Under the pieces are notes generated by a model. That model was given only the letters and a program-made list of their open reading frames with translations. It was not told the DNA's origin and ran no database searches. Shown in pieces: positions 1-8,651 of a DNA stretch of 55,460 bases; position 1 is the stretch's first letter; every line of letters begins with the position of its first letter. Source of the stretch: Candidatus Magnetaquicoccus inordinatus. Its GTDB lineage: Bacteria > Pseudomonadota > Magnetococcia > Magnetococcales > Magnetaquicoccaceae. Both the position numbers and the translations under genes were made by a program. The DNA lies in the NCBI RefSeq assembly GCF_004217665.1, contig NZ_RXIU01000004.1, positions 1 to 55,460 on the forward strand, given 5' to 3'.

Positions 1-194
1 CTGCCATCGCCATGGAGTTGGGCTGCGATGGCGTGCTCATGAATACCGCCATCGCTGGCGCCAAAGATCCAATCCGCATGGCTCGGGCCATGAAAAAAGC
101 GGTCGAAAGTGGTCGCGATGCCTTTCTCGCCGGGCGCATAGCCAAAAAGCTCTATGCAACTGCCTCCAGCCCTCTTGATGGTATGTTGATCTAA
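1..194 (+). CDS. thiG: Thiazole synthase ThiG, C-terminal fragment
   Basis: This is the 3' end of a gene that starts before the window; the reading frame is open from base 3. The visible ~64 residues carry the ThiG C-terminal signature: a [13 protein letters not shown] phosphate-binding segment, then an MARAM helix and an [11 protein letters not shown] tail. ThiG builds the thiazole phosphate moiety of thiamine from deoxyxylulose phosphate, dehydroglycine and ThiS thiocarboxylate in the cytoplasm. The TAA stop at 192-194 shares one base with the ATG of the next gene, so the two are probably translationally coupled. Confidence 0.93.
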   Translation, partial: AIAMELGCDGVLMNTAIAGAKDPIRMARAMKKAVESGRDAFLAGRIAKKLYATASSPLDGMLI

Positions 195-727
195 TGGAAG
201 AAAATTTGCCCAAATGGGAGTGGCGTTGGCCCGACCCTGTAGCCCTGCAGGTGGCCAGTGAACGAATTCTGCAGAGTCGTGCGCCAGATGATCCCAACCT
301 CAATCGCCAACTGAAGATTCGTGTGCAAATGGAGTCAACCCAGCATCCAGAAGCGCCCATTTCTGCGTTGCTGGTCACACCGTGGGCGGTGGAACGCATT
401 TTCTGGCACAACCCCCACAATCAACCAACACCGCCAATACGACATGCCATGCCTTTGACATCTGATGACGAAGGGCGCGTTGCCGCCGGTCAAGGAGTGT
501 TATTGGAATATATAGACCGCTTGGTTCCGGTTCTCACCGCATGGGAACCGGAAGTAGGGCACCATTTTATTGAAATATTGCTCAGTTCCACCCACGATTT
601 AGACAATCCAGAAGAGGCCATCGCCCTTGCGCTAGGGAAAAAACCACCTACTCGATCCAAACAATCAGTTGCCGAGCATTTGAATAAAACAGTCAGTCGC
701 CGCAATCTGCTGGGCTGGTTCCGATGA
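194..727 (+). CDS. Hypothetical protein, possibly HybE/HupJ-like
   Basis: This 177-residue soluble protein begins in a TAATG overlap with thiG, which fixes the start and implies cotranslation. I do not recognise it securely. A VTPW motif at residues 61-64 inside a hydrophobic strand (ALLVTPWAV), an N-terminal helix with an ILQSR element, and a C-terminal SRRNLLG tail resemble in order the HybE/HupJ family of [NiFe]-hydrogenase assembly chaperones. The central part does not match well, and no hydrogenase genes are in view. It has no signal peptide or membrane segment. The HybE comparison is from memory of the family and should be treated as tentative. Confidence 0.8.
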   Translation: MEENLPKWEWRWPDPVALQVASERILQSRAPDDPNLNRQLKIRVQMESTQHPEAPISALLVTPWAVERIFWHNPHNQPTPPIRHAMPLTSDDEGRVAAGQGVLLEYIDRLVPVLTAWEPEVGHHFIEILLSSTHDLDNPEEAIALALGKKPPTRSKQSVAEHLNKTVSRRNLLGWFR

Positions 728-996
728 CTGACATTCGATAACCACAATATAATATACAAATATTTCAACATGTTATACAAACAATAACTATTCATCGCGC
801 TCTTTTCTATTTTGCTTGCATTGGCGTCAAGTTTTTGGTATAAGGTTTGCGAACAAAAAAACTGCATATCAATGGCCGCAGCGCAGCTTTTTTTGATAGA
901 TGTTCGACCGGCTTTTCTGCTAAGATTCCGGTTTTGTAAGCTTAAGCAAAAGCTGCGAGCTAAAGGAAACTTTTTCATCTTCAGGAGATTCAATCC
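728..996 (+). other. Intergenic region with lpp-like gene promoter
   Basis: These 269 AT-rich bases contain no plausible gene. Overlapping open frames on both strands lack ribosome sites. The stretch holds the promoter of the following lipoprotein gene and its roughly 145-base leader, which contains T-rich tracts around 891-897 and 971-977. Confidence 0.6.
816..844 (+). promoter_or_regulatory. Sigma-70-type promoter for lipoprotein gene
   Basis: TTGCAT at 816-821 and TATAAG at 839-844 are separated by 17 bases, close to the sigma-70 consensus. Transcription would start near 851, giving a leader of about 145 bases before the ATG at 997. The call rests on sequence similarity only. Confidence 0.5.
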
Positions 997-1251
997 ATGT
1001 CGAAAATTGTCCCCGTTATTGTCCTCTCCAGCCTGTTGGGCGTGTTGAGCGGTTGTGCTTCACAACCCCCGGCCAAACCCGAAGCCAACGTGCAAGATCA
1101 ACTCGCCAAAGCTGAAGCCGATCGCAAAGCTGCTCAAGCCGCCGCTGACAAAGCGAAAGCCGAGGCCGATGCCCTGCGCAAAGAAGTCGATCGCCTCAAA
1201 GAAGAATCAGCTCGTGCCAAGAAGACCTTCCGTAAAGGACTCAAGAAGTAA
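997..1251 (+). CDS. Small Lpp-like alanine-rich lipoprotein
   Basis: The 84-residue product has a lipoprotein signal peptide: SK start, hydrophobic core, then lipobox LSGC with the lipidated cysteine at residue 21. The mature part, after a short proline-rich linker, is one continuous alanine, lysine and glutamate-rich coiled coil ending in basic residues (KTFRKGLKK). This is the design of Lpp-type outer-membrane lipoproteins, which tether or space the outer membrane and murein. The lysine-rich C-terminus could serve as a murein attachment point, but that is inference. AGGAG lies 8 bases before the ATG. It has its own promoter and a strong downstream hairpin, so it is probably a monocistronic, highly expressed gene. 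Confidence 0.85.
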   Translation: MSKIVPVIVLSSLLGVLSGCASQPPAKPEANVQDQLAKAEADRKAAQAAADKAKAEADALRKEVDRLKEESARAKKTFRKGLKK

Positions 1252-1277
1252 TCAATCGGCACCTGCCGAAAAACGAT

Positions 1278-1315
1278 CGGGACACTGGGGGGCTTTGCCT
1301 CCCCTCAGTGTCCCG
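1278..1315 (+). terminator. Terminator hairpin after lipoprotein gene
   Basis: A 10-bp perfect outer stem (CGGGACACTG at 1278-1287 with CAGTGTCCCG at 1306-1315) encloses a GC-rich inner stem capped by GGC-TTT-GCC. It starts 27 bases after the lipoprotein stop codon. No T-run follows, so it may act as a transcript 3' end or stability element rather than a strict intrinsic terminator. Confidence 0.6.
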
Positions 1316-1736
1316 GTAGTAAGATCGCCCTTCGCTGATCAAAAGCGGTCTATCAAAATACGCATCTTTGCGTATGCAGATGATTGTTGACCCGCCCCAA
1401 GCTGCTTTATCCAATCAAAAAAACATGATTTTGGAACAAAATTGATCTGTTCAATTCTGTAGAGCAACCTCTTCAAATAACCTGCCTTACTCCCCGCTCT
1501 CTCAGCATTATAATCGGTTATACTCAAGCCACTATTGCACCATTGAACGCTGACCACAACAGGTCAGTAACCTGCAGAAGACAGTACTCAGTAACTCTTC
1601 AGGTTCGTGCAAACCCGCCAGCTCTACCCCCATGGGGATGCTGTATTTAACACAAAATAGACGCTTCCGCACAGCGTGTTCCCATTAGGCGCCGCGCCGC
1701 CTTCAGGAGCGCGTCGGCTTAAGGTGAAAATCGCGC

Positions 1737-1768
1737 AAAAAAACCCCGGAGGCTTTACCTCTGAGGTT
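1737..1768 (-). terminator. Intrinsic terminator, minus strand
   Basis: Read on the minus strand, an AACCTC-A-GAGG stem pairs across a TAAAG loop with CCTC-C-GGGGTT, followed directly by a run of T (seven A on the plus strand at 1737-1743, two of them in the stem). This is a textbook rho-independent terminator, yet no annotated minus-strand gene ends here. It therefore marks the 3' end of an unidentified transcript arising upstream, between about 1770 and 2000. Confidence 0.65.
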
Positions 1769-1955
1769 CTGACTACTTCTACTGCGCAGCCAACGGGTGG
1801 CGTTGCAGGCGAATTCTTACCTGGCCTATCTGCTTGATATATTTCGTCGCTCATTCCTCTGCGCCTTGTCCATGAGCTTGCTCGCGACGATTTATTCACA
1901 AGCTCTCTGAACTCCACCAGAGAGGTGCCCTCACTGGACCCACAGTTATTATTAA
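1737..1955 (-). ncRNA. Candidate structured small RNA (unidentified)
   Basis: This is inferred from the orphan intrinsic terminator and the density of inverted repeats upstream of it. The repeats include arms GAGCTTG/CAAGCTC, arms CGTCGC/GCGACG, and a CAACG/CGTTG hairpin. The 5' end is a guess; a weak TTGGCT...TAACTA promoter-like pair lies farther upstream on the minus strand. I could not match it to tmRNA, 6S RNA, SRP RNA or RNase P RNA by their conserved motifs. The alternative is a small prophage- or satellite-type reading frame (1624-1917) within it. Confidence 0.3.
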
Positions 1956-2032
1956 TGGTGGATAGTTACGTGAATAGTTACCATACAGCCAAAAATTTTT
2001 AATATGTTTTCCGTATCTTGACCACCGACTAA

Positions 2033-3373
2033 TCATTTGCCGCCAGCAGAATCCTCAGGAGTTAATGCTTCTTTCTCCTCCATTGTCTCAGCCGCTCCTA
2101 CTGCCTTGACCTTCTTTTTCACCGGCAAATTGAGTCGATACTCCCATGCCCAACCCGCTCCTAAATGCTCAAGCTCAGGTGGATGCCAAACTTGAGCAAT
2201 CATCTGCGGAATACCGCTGGCCTGCTCAATCGTTTTATACATCTTCTGCCAATCCACAACCACCTCATCTTCCAAAGAGCTACGCCTCTGTAAAGCTTGA
2301 CTGACTATTTTACTGGCCACACTCTTAATGGTAGCACGCTCTTTGTAGGATAAGACATCATGTACCTGCAAATACAACTTTTCCCCCTGCCAGCCAGCCT
2401 TGATCGGCTGATTGACAATCTCTACCGTATCATTAACTGCAACCTCTTCATAAAAGCGAACAATATCCTCAGGATACAATCGCATACAACCATAACTGAC
2501 CCGCCTGCCCACACCATACGGCTTTTGTGTACCATGCATCAAATAACCAGGTATCGATAAATAGACTGCATGCGTTCCCAAGGGATTATCCGGTCCAGAG
2601 GGAATCGATCGTGGCAAATGTGGCTTATCCTTACGAATAGATTCTGGCACATACCATGTGGGATAAGCTGCCTTACGTGTCACATGTGTAGCGCCTTGGG
2701 GTGTCAATAATCCTTCCCGTCCAATTCCAATCGGATAGGTATCCAACCAACCGTCCCGTCGCTTGTGATAGACGCGCATCTCAGGCAAATTGACAATGAT
2801 ACGCGCTGACGAACGTGGCAAAACTCGTTTATAGGGGACTTTAATCACCGTACCTGCTTCTGGAACCCAAACATTGACATCAGGATTGGCATCGCGCAAC
2901 TCGTTAAAGCCAACTCCCAATATCCGCGCAAGATCAATGAGCGTATCACTGCTTTGCGCCATATAGCGCATTTCAACGCCTGTGACCTCATCGTTTGGCG
3001 CATAGGGATACCAACGACGGCGCCATGGTACTTCTCCATAACTGACCGTACTTAATAAATCCTCCCAGTGCAAAAGCAAACCGGAATCTCTATTCAAAGA
3101 AACAGCCTTCACACTTTGGCTACTCTTTTCTTTGACACTCTTTCCAGCACTTTCGCTCACACTCTCCTTCTTGTCCGTATCTCTTTCAACCACAACAGGT
3201 GCAGATGGAAGCTGTGGACTTTCATTAATCGTTCCACTGGAGGCGCCGGTAATATCGTGCCAATTTGCAGCCAATGCAGCATTCGGCAGCAAAAGTGGCA
3301 TCACAATTAGCAAAAAAGCCAATAAATTGGCCATACATGGTGAAAGCATTGTTGCAATATATTTGTCGCGCAT
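2033..3373 (-). CDS. LysM/YkuD L,D-transpeptidase, exported
   Basis: The 446-residue protein starts with a Sec signal peptide (cleavage likely after NAALA, residue 35). A low-complexity Ser/Lys linker follows, then a LysM-like segment (about 137-180) and a YkuD catalytic domain (about 190-320). The catalytic histidine is in MHGTQKP (H280) and the nucleophile is C296 in RVSYGCMRL. The usual family motif is SHGC, so Tyr294 replaces the common His. Such enzymes form 3-3 peptidoglycan crosslinks or attach lipoproteins to murein in the periplasm; substrate cannot be read from sequence. The C-terminal ~120 residues are family-variable and end in a charged tail. The gene follows the ribosomal block on the same strand, but a strong terminator separates them. 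Confidence 0.9.
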   Translation of the reverse strand: MRDKYIATMLSPCMANLLAFLLIVMPLLLPNAALAANWHDITGASSGTINESPQLPSAPVVVERDTDKKESVSESAGKSVKEKSSQSVKAVSLNRDSGLLLHWEDLLSTVSYGEVPWRRRWYPYAPNDEVTGVEMRYMAQSSDTLIDLARILGVGFNELRDANPDVNVWVPEAGTVIKVPYKRVLPRSSARIIVNLPEMRVYHKRRDGWLDTYPIGIGREGLLTPQGATHVTRKAAYPTWYVPESIRKDKPHLPRSIPSGPDNPLGTHAVYLSIPGYLMHGTQKPYGVGRRVSYGCMRLYPEDIVRFYEEVAVNDTVEIVNQPIKAGWQGEKLYLQVHDVLSYKERATIKSVASKIVSQALQRRSSLEDEVVVDWQKMYKTIEQASGIPQMIAQVWHPPELEHLGAGWAWEYRLNLPVKKKVKAVGAAETMEEKEALTPEDSAGGK

Positions 3374-3399
3374 CAGTCAGACCTTGCACGGTAAAAGAA

Positions 3400-3458
3400 G
3401 AAAAAAAAAGCCGAAGTTGGCTCGAACCACTTACTGGCTCTGTTACCCAACTTCGGCT
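3400..3458 (-). terminator. Terminator of the ribosomal protein block
   Basis: Twelve-bp perfect arms (AGCCGAAGTTGG at 3409-3420 and CCAACTTCGGCT at 3447-3458) are followed on the minus strand by a T-run of about nine. It lies 31 bases past the rplQ stop codon and 27 bases before the L,D-transpeptidase start. It thus ends the alpha operon and insulates the downstream gene. Confidence 0.9.
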
Positions 3459-3488
3459 AGCATATGCTATACCATATTTGAAAGCTGA

Positions 3489-3854
3489 TTATTTTTCTAC
3501 TCTCTCCACCAGCTCAATCATCGACATTGGTGCACAATCGCCATACCGATCACGTGTCTTCAACACCCGCGTATATCCACCGGGACGATTACGATTGCGC
3601 TCAGCAATATCGGTAAACAGCTTGTGCACAATCTCTTTATCCTGCAGCTTTCCTAAAGCTTGACGGCGCGCATGCAGATCTCCCCGCTTACCCAAGGAGA
3701 CCATTTGGTCAGCAATACTGCGTAACTCTTTGGCTTTTGGTGTTGTGGTCTCAATCCGTTCATAACGGAACAAGCTCACCAGCATGTTGCTAATCATTGC
3801 CTCAAAATGGCTGCTGCTACGCCCCATTTTGCGTCCATCTCTTTGATGTCTCAT
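3489..3854 (-). CDS. rplQ: 50S ribosomal protein L17
   Basis: The 121-residue protein has the L17 N-terminus (MRHQRDGRKMGRSSSH) and the KAKELRSIAD helix. L17 binds 23S rRNA near the exit tunnel. It is slightly short of the E. coli form because it lacks a C-terminal extension. It is the last gene of the alpha operon, 12 bases after rpoA, and is followed by the block's main terminator. Confidence 0.97.
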   Translation of the reverse strand: MRHQRDGRKMGRSSSHFEAMISNMLVSLFRYERIETTTPKAKELRSIADQMVSLGKRGDLHARRQALGKLQDKEIVHKLFTDIAERNRNRPGGYTRVLKTRDRYGDCAPMSMIELVERVEK

Positions 3855-3866
3855 GCTGCCGCTCCC

Positions 3867-4889
3867 TTAGAAATGCTCATCTTCAAACTGCTTGGCCAAC
3901 TCATCAATATTTTCCGGCGGCCAACCATCCAACACCATTCCCAGACTGAGATCCATTTCTTCAAGAACTTCCTTGATTTCATTCAAAGACTTGCGCCCAA
4001 AATTGGGTGTCTTTAACATCTCTGCCTCGGTTTTTTGTACCAAATCGCCAATATAGACAATCTCATCATTCTTCAGGCAGTTTGCGGAACGTACCGACAA
4101 CTCCAGCTCATCAACCTTACGGAACAAATTGGGATTCCACTTGGGCTGGGAGGACTCCTCTTGAATATCTCCCATCGGTACATCGTCAAAATTAATAAAC
4201 AGACTCAACTGATCCTGTAAGATTTTTGCAGCCAATGCCAAGGCATCTTCTGGCGAGACCACACCATTGGTCTCAATCTCCATAATCAGCTTATCATAGT
4301 CAGTCTGCTGGCCAACACGCGCATTTTCCACTTTATAGGCTACCCGCTTCACTGGATTATAACTACAATCCAGAAAAATTTCACCAATCGTGGCAGGATC
4401 ATCATCCGATTTTTGCGCAGTCGGGACATATCCCTTTCCCGTCGTTACAGTCAAACGCATATCCAACTTGCCACTCTTATTCAAAGTGGCAATATGATGG
4501 TCCTGATTAAGAATTTCCAGATCAGCCCCACAATCGATAGCCGCTGCGGTGACAGATCCTTCTCCTTCTGCTTTTAAGTATACCACTTTTGGACCAACAC
4601 CTGACTTGACCCGGATAGCCAATCCTTTCAAATTCAGGATAATATCGGTCACATCTTCCAAAACACCAGGCACCGTAGAAAATTCATGCAGCACACCTTC
4701 AATTTGCACTGAAGAGACTGCTGCTCCTTGCAAAGAAGACAACAATACACGACGCAAGGCATTTCCCAGCGTTGTGCCAAAACCACGCTCCAGAGGTTCG
4801 GCGATCAAAGTCGCTTTGTACTGTGAATTCCCTTCTTCGAGAATTTCTACTTTTTGGGGTTTGATTAATTCGGTCCAGTTTCTGTACAT
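3867..4889 (-). CDS. rpoA: RNA polymerase alpha subunit
   Basis: The protein has 340 residues. The N-terminal assembly domain shows the [23 protein letters not shown] signature around residue 31-53 and dimerises to recruit beta and beta'. The C-terminal domain (about 255-325) carries [13 protein letters not shown] and the [11 protein letters not shown] helix that contact UP elements and activators. Length and both domains are normal. It sits between rpsD and rplQ, as in the standard alpha operon. Confidence 0.98.
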   Translation of the reverse strand: MYRNWTELIKPQKVEILEEGNSQYKATLIAEPLERGFGTTLGNALRRVLLSSLQGAAVSSVQIEGVLHEFSTVPGVLEDVTDIILNLKGLAIRVKSGVGPKVVYLKAEGEGSVTAAAIDCGADLEILNQDHHIATLNKSGKLDMRLTVTTGKGYVPTAQKSDDDPATIGEIFLDCSYNPVKRVAYKVENARVGQQTDYDKLIMEIETNGVVSPEDALALAAKILQDQLSLFINFDDVPMGDIQEESSQPKWNPNLFRKVDELELSVRSANCLKNDEIVYIGDLVQKTEAEMLKTPNFGRKSLNEIKEVLEEMDLSLGMVLDGWPPENIDELAKQFEDEHF

Positions 4890-4915
4890 CCGCTTCCCCT
4901 AACCTGGTCTCACGT

Positions 4916-5542
4916 CTATTTGGAGTACAGCTCAACAATCAGGTTTTCATTATAATCCGCCGGCAAATCAGCACGGTCGGGAATCGCACGAAATAGACCT
5001 GACATGTTTACCGCATCCACATCCACCCAGCCTGGAAAACCACGCTTTGCCGCACTTTCCAAAGCTGCCTTAATACGCAATTGGGCACGCGCTCCAGGAA
5101 CTATGGCAACTTTATCTCCAGGTTTGACCAGATAGGATCCAATATTCACCATCTGCTCGTTTACCAACACTTGCCGATGGCTGACTATTTGATGTGCTTC
5201 ACTGCGCGAAGCAGCAAAACCCATACGATACACAACATTATCTAGTCTACGCTCAAGAAGTATCAACAGGTTTTCACCAGTAATTCCACTCATGCGCTCC
5301 GCTTTTTCAAAATAGTTACGGAACTGTCTTTCCAACAGACCATATGTCTTTTTGATCTTCTGCTTTTCACGCAGATGCAGCCCATAATCGGATACCTTGC
5401 GGCGGCGTTGGCCATGCAAGCCAGGTCCTGTGTTCCGACGTTCAATTCCACACTTGTCGGTAAAGCACTTTTCACCTTTCAAAAAGAGCTTGGTGGATTC
5501 GCGCCGACAAATTCGGCATTTGGAGCCAAAATAACGGGCCAT
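4916..5542 (-). CDS. rpsD: 30S ribosomal protein S4, zinc-binding form
   Basis: This 208-residue S4 protein is a primary 16S rRNA binder and, in enterobacteria, the translational repressor of the alpha operon. The N-terminus has four cysteines at 9, 12, 26 and 31, the spacing of the zinc-containing (C+) S4 type. The S4 RNA-binding fold ([13 protein letters not shown]) starts near residue 97. It lies between rpsK and rpoA, 26 bases upstream of rpoA. Confidence 0.97.
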   Translation of the reverse strand: MARYFGSKCRICRRESTKLFLKGEKCFTDKCGIERRNTGPGLHGQRRRKVSDYGLHLREKQKIKKTYGLLERQFRNYFEKAERMSGITGENLLILLERRLDNVVYRMGFAASRSEAHQIVSHRQVLVNEQMVNIGSYLVKPGDKVAIVPGARAQLRIKAALESAAKRGFPGWVDVDAVNMSGLFRAIPDRADLPADYNENLIVELYSK

Positions 5543-5579
5543 TGTTCCTGCGTCCCTCGCAATAAGCAGCTAAAATAAA

Positions 5580-5975
5580 TCACACTCTACGACGTTTGGG
5601 TGGACGGCATCCATTATGTGGAATGGGCGTCACATCCTGCACAAACGCGATATTGAATCCAATCCCCGCCAAAGCTCGCAGTGCCGATTCACGACCGGAA
5701 CCAGGACCTTTCAGGCGCACATCTATATTCCGCATCCCATGCTCCATCGCCTTGCGACCAGCATCTTCCGCAGCCATCTGGGCAGCAAACGGGGTTGACT
5801 TACGCGACCCCTTGAACCCCTGAGCACCTGCTGATGCCCACGACACCACATTACCTGAGGTATCAGTGATCGTGACCAGCGTATTGTTGAACGTCGAGTG
5901 TATATGCGCTACACCACTCGCTATACTTTTCCGCTCTTTCTTCTTTCCACGGGTGACTTTCTGGACCTTCGCCAT
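5580..5975 (-). CDS. rpsK: 30S ribosomal protein S11
   Basis: The 131-residue protein forms part of the 30S platform near the mRNA exit and Shine-Dalgarno cleft. It has the typical [15 protein letters not shown] segment and the conserved [12 protein letters not shown]-terminus. The basic N-terminal extension is short. Gene order rpsM-rpsK-rpsD is standard. Confidence 0.98.
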   Translation of the reverse strand: MAKVQKVTRGKKKERKSIASGVAHIHSTFNNTLVTITDTSGNVVSWASAGAQGFKGSRKSTPFAAQMAAEDAGRKAMEHGMRNIDVRLKGPGSGRESALRALAGIGFNIAFVQDVTPIPHNGCRPPKRRRV

Positions 5976-6030
5976 CTTTTCTCCTCAATCTGCAGGCCGG
6001 TTTACTGCCGACCGATCATAAGCCTGCCTA

Positions 6031-6396
6031 TCAACCTTTACCTGGAATCGACCGACGTGGACCCTTGCGGGTACGTCCATTGGTATGTGTACGCTGTCCA
6101 CGCACCGGCAAACCACGACGATGACGCAAACCACGATAACATCCTAAATCCATCAACCGCTTGGTATTCATGGCCACTTGACGGCGTAAATCACCTTCCA
6201 CCTGGTATTCACTGTCAATAATGGCACGAATACGCGCAATATCTGCCTCAGAAAGATCGCGTCCACGTGTGTCAGGTGAAATGTCCGCTGCCTTAAGAAT
6301 ATTGGCTGCTGAATGTTTACCTATGCCAAAAATATAGGTCAACCCAACTGCCAATCGTTTATTGATGGGTATATTTACCCCGGCAATTCGCGCCAC
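6031..6396 (-). CDS. rpsM: 30S ribosomal protein S13
   Basis: The 121-residue protein has the [10 protein letters not shown] start, the IFGIGKHSA helix-hairpin segment, and the [15 protein letters not shown] tail that reaches the tRNAs in the P site. S13 forms bridges to the 50S head (B1a/B1b). It is the first gene of the alpha operon here, 77 bases downstream of rpmJ. Confidence 0.98.
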   Translation of the reverse strand: MARIAGVNIPINKRLAVGLTYIFGIGKHSAANILKAADISPDTRGRDLSEADIARIRAIIDSEYQVEGDLRRQVAMNTKRLMDLGCYRGLRHRRGLPVRGQRTHTNGRTRKGPRRSIPGKG

Positions 6397-6473
6397 TTTA
6401 CAACCTCCACTACCTTTCTGAGTTCTGCCCGATAGGCTGCAGCCAGCCTCTTATCCGACTCGCGACGGTTTGA

Positions 6474-6590
6474 TCAGCCTTGCTTCTGTTTATGCTTGGG
6501 ATGCTTGGTACAAATCACCCGCACAATCCCCTTGCGTTTGATTGTCTTACAATCTTTACAGATCGTTTTGACTGATGCACGAACTTTCAT
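6474..6590 (-). CDS. rpmJ: 50S ribosomal protein L36, zinc-binding form
   Basis: The 38-residue protein reads [14 protein letters not shown]... and ends in KHKQKQG. Cysteines 11, 14 and 27 with His32 form the zinc ribbon of the C+ type. It binds 23S rRNA late in 50S assembly. It lies between secY and rpsM, the standard place for this gene at the end of the spc operon. Confidence 0.97.
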   Translation of the reverse strand: MKVRASVKTICKDCKTIKRKGIVRVICTKHPKHKQKQG

Positions 6591-6607
6591 TGACTGTCCT
6601 CCACTTT

Positions 6608-7939
6608 TTAACGCCGCCCGCGGATTCTTGCCCGCTGCATCAAACCTTCATATTGACGGCTGATCAGGAATGACTGAATCTGCGCCGCCGTGTCCATGGT
6701 AACGCCAACGACAATCAACATCGATGTGCCACCAAAATAAAACGGTACATTATAACTGGCAATCAGTATCTCTGGCAACAAACAAACTCCAGCGACATAA
6801 ATTGCTCCCACCAAGGTCAAGCGTGTCAAAATCGTATCCAAATATTCAGCCGTGCGAAAGCCTGGCCGAATCCCTGGGATAAAACCGCCATATTTACGCA
6901 GATTATCCGCAGTCTCTTCTGGATTAAACACAATCGCTGTATAAAAGTAACAAAAGAATATAATTGCTAACGAATATACAACCATATACATCACATTTCC
7001 CGGCGACAACATCGCTGCCAAACTTTTCAAGCCATCCCATGGCGCAAAATTGGCTATCGTAACAGGAAACAGGATGATCGAACTGGCAAAAATTGGTGGT
7101 ATTACGCCAGCCGTGTTAATCTTCAAAGGCAGATGGGTACTCTCTCCACCCACCATCCTTCTGCCACTGACCTGTCTTTTGGCATACTGCACCAAAATTC
7201 GCCGTTGCGCTCTCTCCATATAGATAATAAAGGCGGTTACAGCCACAGAGATCACCAACAGCAACAATACAAACAGTGGTTGAATATCACCTGTCCGGGC
7301 AAGCTGCAACGTCCTTACTAAAGCTACCGGCAGATTGGCAACAATACCCGCATAGATAATCAGAGATATCCCATTGCCGATACCACGTGCTGTAATTTGC
7401 TCGCCAACCCACATGATAAATGCAGTACCACTTGTCAGCGTCAATACCGTCATTAAACGGAATTGCCAGCCTGGCTCAATCACAACATTCATGCCACCCG
7501 CTTGCATCGTCTCCAGACCATAGGCTATACCAAAGCCCTGAAATATGGAGAGAACGACTGTGCCATATCGGGTATACTGATTGATTTTTCTTCTTCCCAA
7601 CTCTCCCTCTTTTTTGATCGCCTCCAACTGCGGCACTACCGCAGTCATCAACTGCAAAATAATTGAGGAAGAGATATAGGGCATAATTCCCAAAGCAAAC
7701 ACAGTCAAGCGAGAGAGCGCTCCCCCGCTGAACATATTGAACATGCCCAATAATGTTCCTTGTTGCTGTGCAAAAAAGGCTGCTAAAGCTTGCGGATCAA
7801 TCCCTGGTGTCGGAACATGTGCGCCAATCCGATAAACAATTAACATACCAAGGGTAAACAGCAGTCTACTACGCAGTTCCGGTATTTGTCCCAGGTTAGC
7901 CAGTCCGGCAAAGGGAGACTGTGTATCTATAGCAGCCAT
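6608..7939 (-). CDS. secY: Preprotein translocase subunit SecY
   Basis: The 443-residue inner-membrane protein forms the SecYEG protein-conducting channel. Ten hydrophobic segments are visible. The first follows [12 protein letters not shown], the plug region has [15 protein letters not shown], and the cytoplasmic C5 loop has the [11 protein letters not shown] motif that binds SecA. It ends in RARIRGRR. It follows rplO by 11 bases in the spc operon; its partner secE is elsewhere in this window (33102-33308). Confidence 0.98.
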   Translation of the reverse strand: MAAIDTQSPFAGLANLGQIPELRSRLLFTLGMLIVYRIGAHVPTPGIDPQALAAFFAQQQGTLLGMFNMFSGGALSRLTVFALGIMPYISSSIILQLMTAVVPQLEAIKKEGELGRRKINQYTRYGTVVLSIFQGFGIAYGLETMQAGGMNVVIEPGWQFRLMTVLTLTSGTAFIMWVGEQITARGIGNGISLIIYAGIVANLPVALVRTLQLARTGDIQPLFVLLLLVISVAVTAFIIYMERAQRRILVQYAKRQVSGRRMVGGESTHLPLKINTAGVIPPIFASSIILFPVTIANFAPWDGLKSLAAMLSPGNVMYMVVYSLAIIFFCYFYTAIVFNPEETADNLRKYGGFIPGIRPGFRTAEYLDTILTRLTLVGAIYVAGVCLLPEILIASYNVPFYFGGTSMLIVVGVTMDTAAQIQSFLISRQYEGLMQRARIRGRR

Positions 7940-7950
7940 GCAGGGTGTCC

Positions 7951-8403
7951 TTACGCCGAAGCACCACTTAAGACTACCTTGCCTCCCGCTGCTTCCACCT
8001 TCTCTTGCGCAGCACGGCTCACTTTATCGACGTGGATCGTCAATGCCTTATTAATCTCACCATCGCCAAGGAGCTTGACACCATCCTTCAACCGACCCAC
8101 CAAACCCTTTGCCTGCAAATCTGCTAAAGCAATCTCACTTCCAGCTTCAAATATGTCCAAATCTTCAATCTGAACCAGAGCATAATATTCCTTGAACGGA
8201 CTCCTGAACCCACGCTTCGGCAGACGACGCTGCAATGGCATCTGTCCACCCTCAAAGCCGACTTTATGGTAGCCGCCGGAACGCGCTGTCTGCCCCTTGG
8301 TGCCTTTGCCAGCGGTTTTACCATTACCGCTGCCAATTCCCTGACCTTTTCTCTTGGCCGCAATACGACCGGTAGGACATTCGGGCAATTGATTCAGTTT
8401 CAT
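7951..8403 (-). CDS. rplO: 50S ribosomal protein L15
   Basis: The start is taken at the ATG giving MKLNQLPECP, the usual L15 N-terminus. An in-frame TTG nine bases upstream would add three residues. The 150-residue product has the glycine-rich KRKGQGIGSGNGKTAGKG segment that threads into 23S rRNA and the GFEGGQMPLQRRLPKRGF motif. L15 is a mid-assembly protein of the 50S core. Confidence 0.96.
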   Translation of the reverse strand: MKLNQLPECPTGRIAAKRKGQGIGSGNGKTAGKGTKGQTARSGGYHKVGFEGGQMPLQRRLPKRGFRSPFKEYYALVQIEDLDIFEAGSEIALADLQAKGLVGRLKDGVKLLGDGEINKALTIHVDKVSRAAQEKVEAAGGKVVLSGASA

Positions 8404-8469
8404 CTCTTCCAAAACCTCTCTGGCATCTCTTTAGTTCAAGCAGTTACGTCTCTCAAACGCTTGGTCTGA

Positions 8470-8649
8470 TTATTCTACAATCTGCACCAAGTGCTGTACT
8501 TTGCGAATCATGCCGCGCACACTGGGTGTGTCCTGCAACTCGCGTACATGTTGTAAATGACGCAATCCTAAACCTTGTACAATCAGTTTATGCTTTTCAG
8601 GTCTTCCTGAAATTGAGCGCACTTGCTTAACTTTAATGATCCCTGCCAT
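8470..8649 (-). CDS. rpmD: 50S ribosomal protein L30
   Basis: The small 59-residue gene encodes MAGIIKVKQVRSISGRP..., with the L30 elements LGLRHLQHVRELQDTPSVRGMI. The stop codon TAA is at 8470-8472. It lies between rpsE (2 bases apart) and rplO, its normal place in the spc operon. Confidence 0.96.
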   Translation of the reverse strand: MAGIIKVKQVRSISGRPEKHKLIVQGLGLRHLQHVRELQDTPSVRGMIRKVQHLVQIVE

Positions 8650-8651
8650 CT

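Larger units (their letters stand above)
1316..2032. other. Gene-poor, hairpin-rich intergenic region
   Basis: No convincing coding sequence lies here. Perfect or near-perfect inverted repeats include 1358-1375 (7-bp arms ATACGCA/TGCGTAT), about 1690-1717 (GC-rich, imperfect), and 1903-1924 (7-bp arms CTCTCTG/CAGAGAG). A minus-strand intrinsic terminator lies at 1737-1768. A GTG-started 97-codon open frame on the minus strand (1917-1624) runs straight through that terminator, which argues against it being translated in full. A structured RNA gene on the minus strand is the reading I prefer. Confidence 0.5.

Noticed and set aside
1339-1557. Minus-strand 72-codon frame in the 1.3-2.0 kb gap
   Set aside because: It has no ribosome site, family resemblance or coding composition.
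1600-1950. tmRNA, 6S RNA or RNase P RNA in the hairpin-rich gap
   Set aside because: A CTCCACCA-like string and many hairpins prompted the idea, but the conserved tRNA-like T-arm, tag-reading frame and RNase P signature motifs are absent on both strands.
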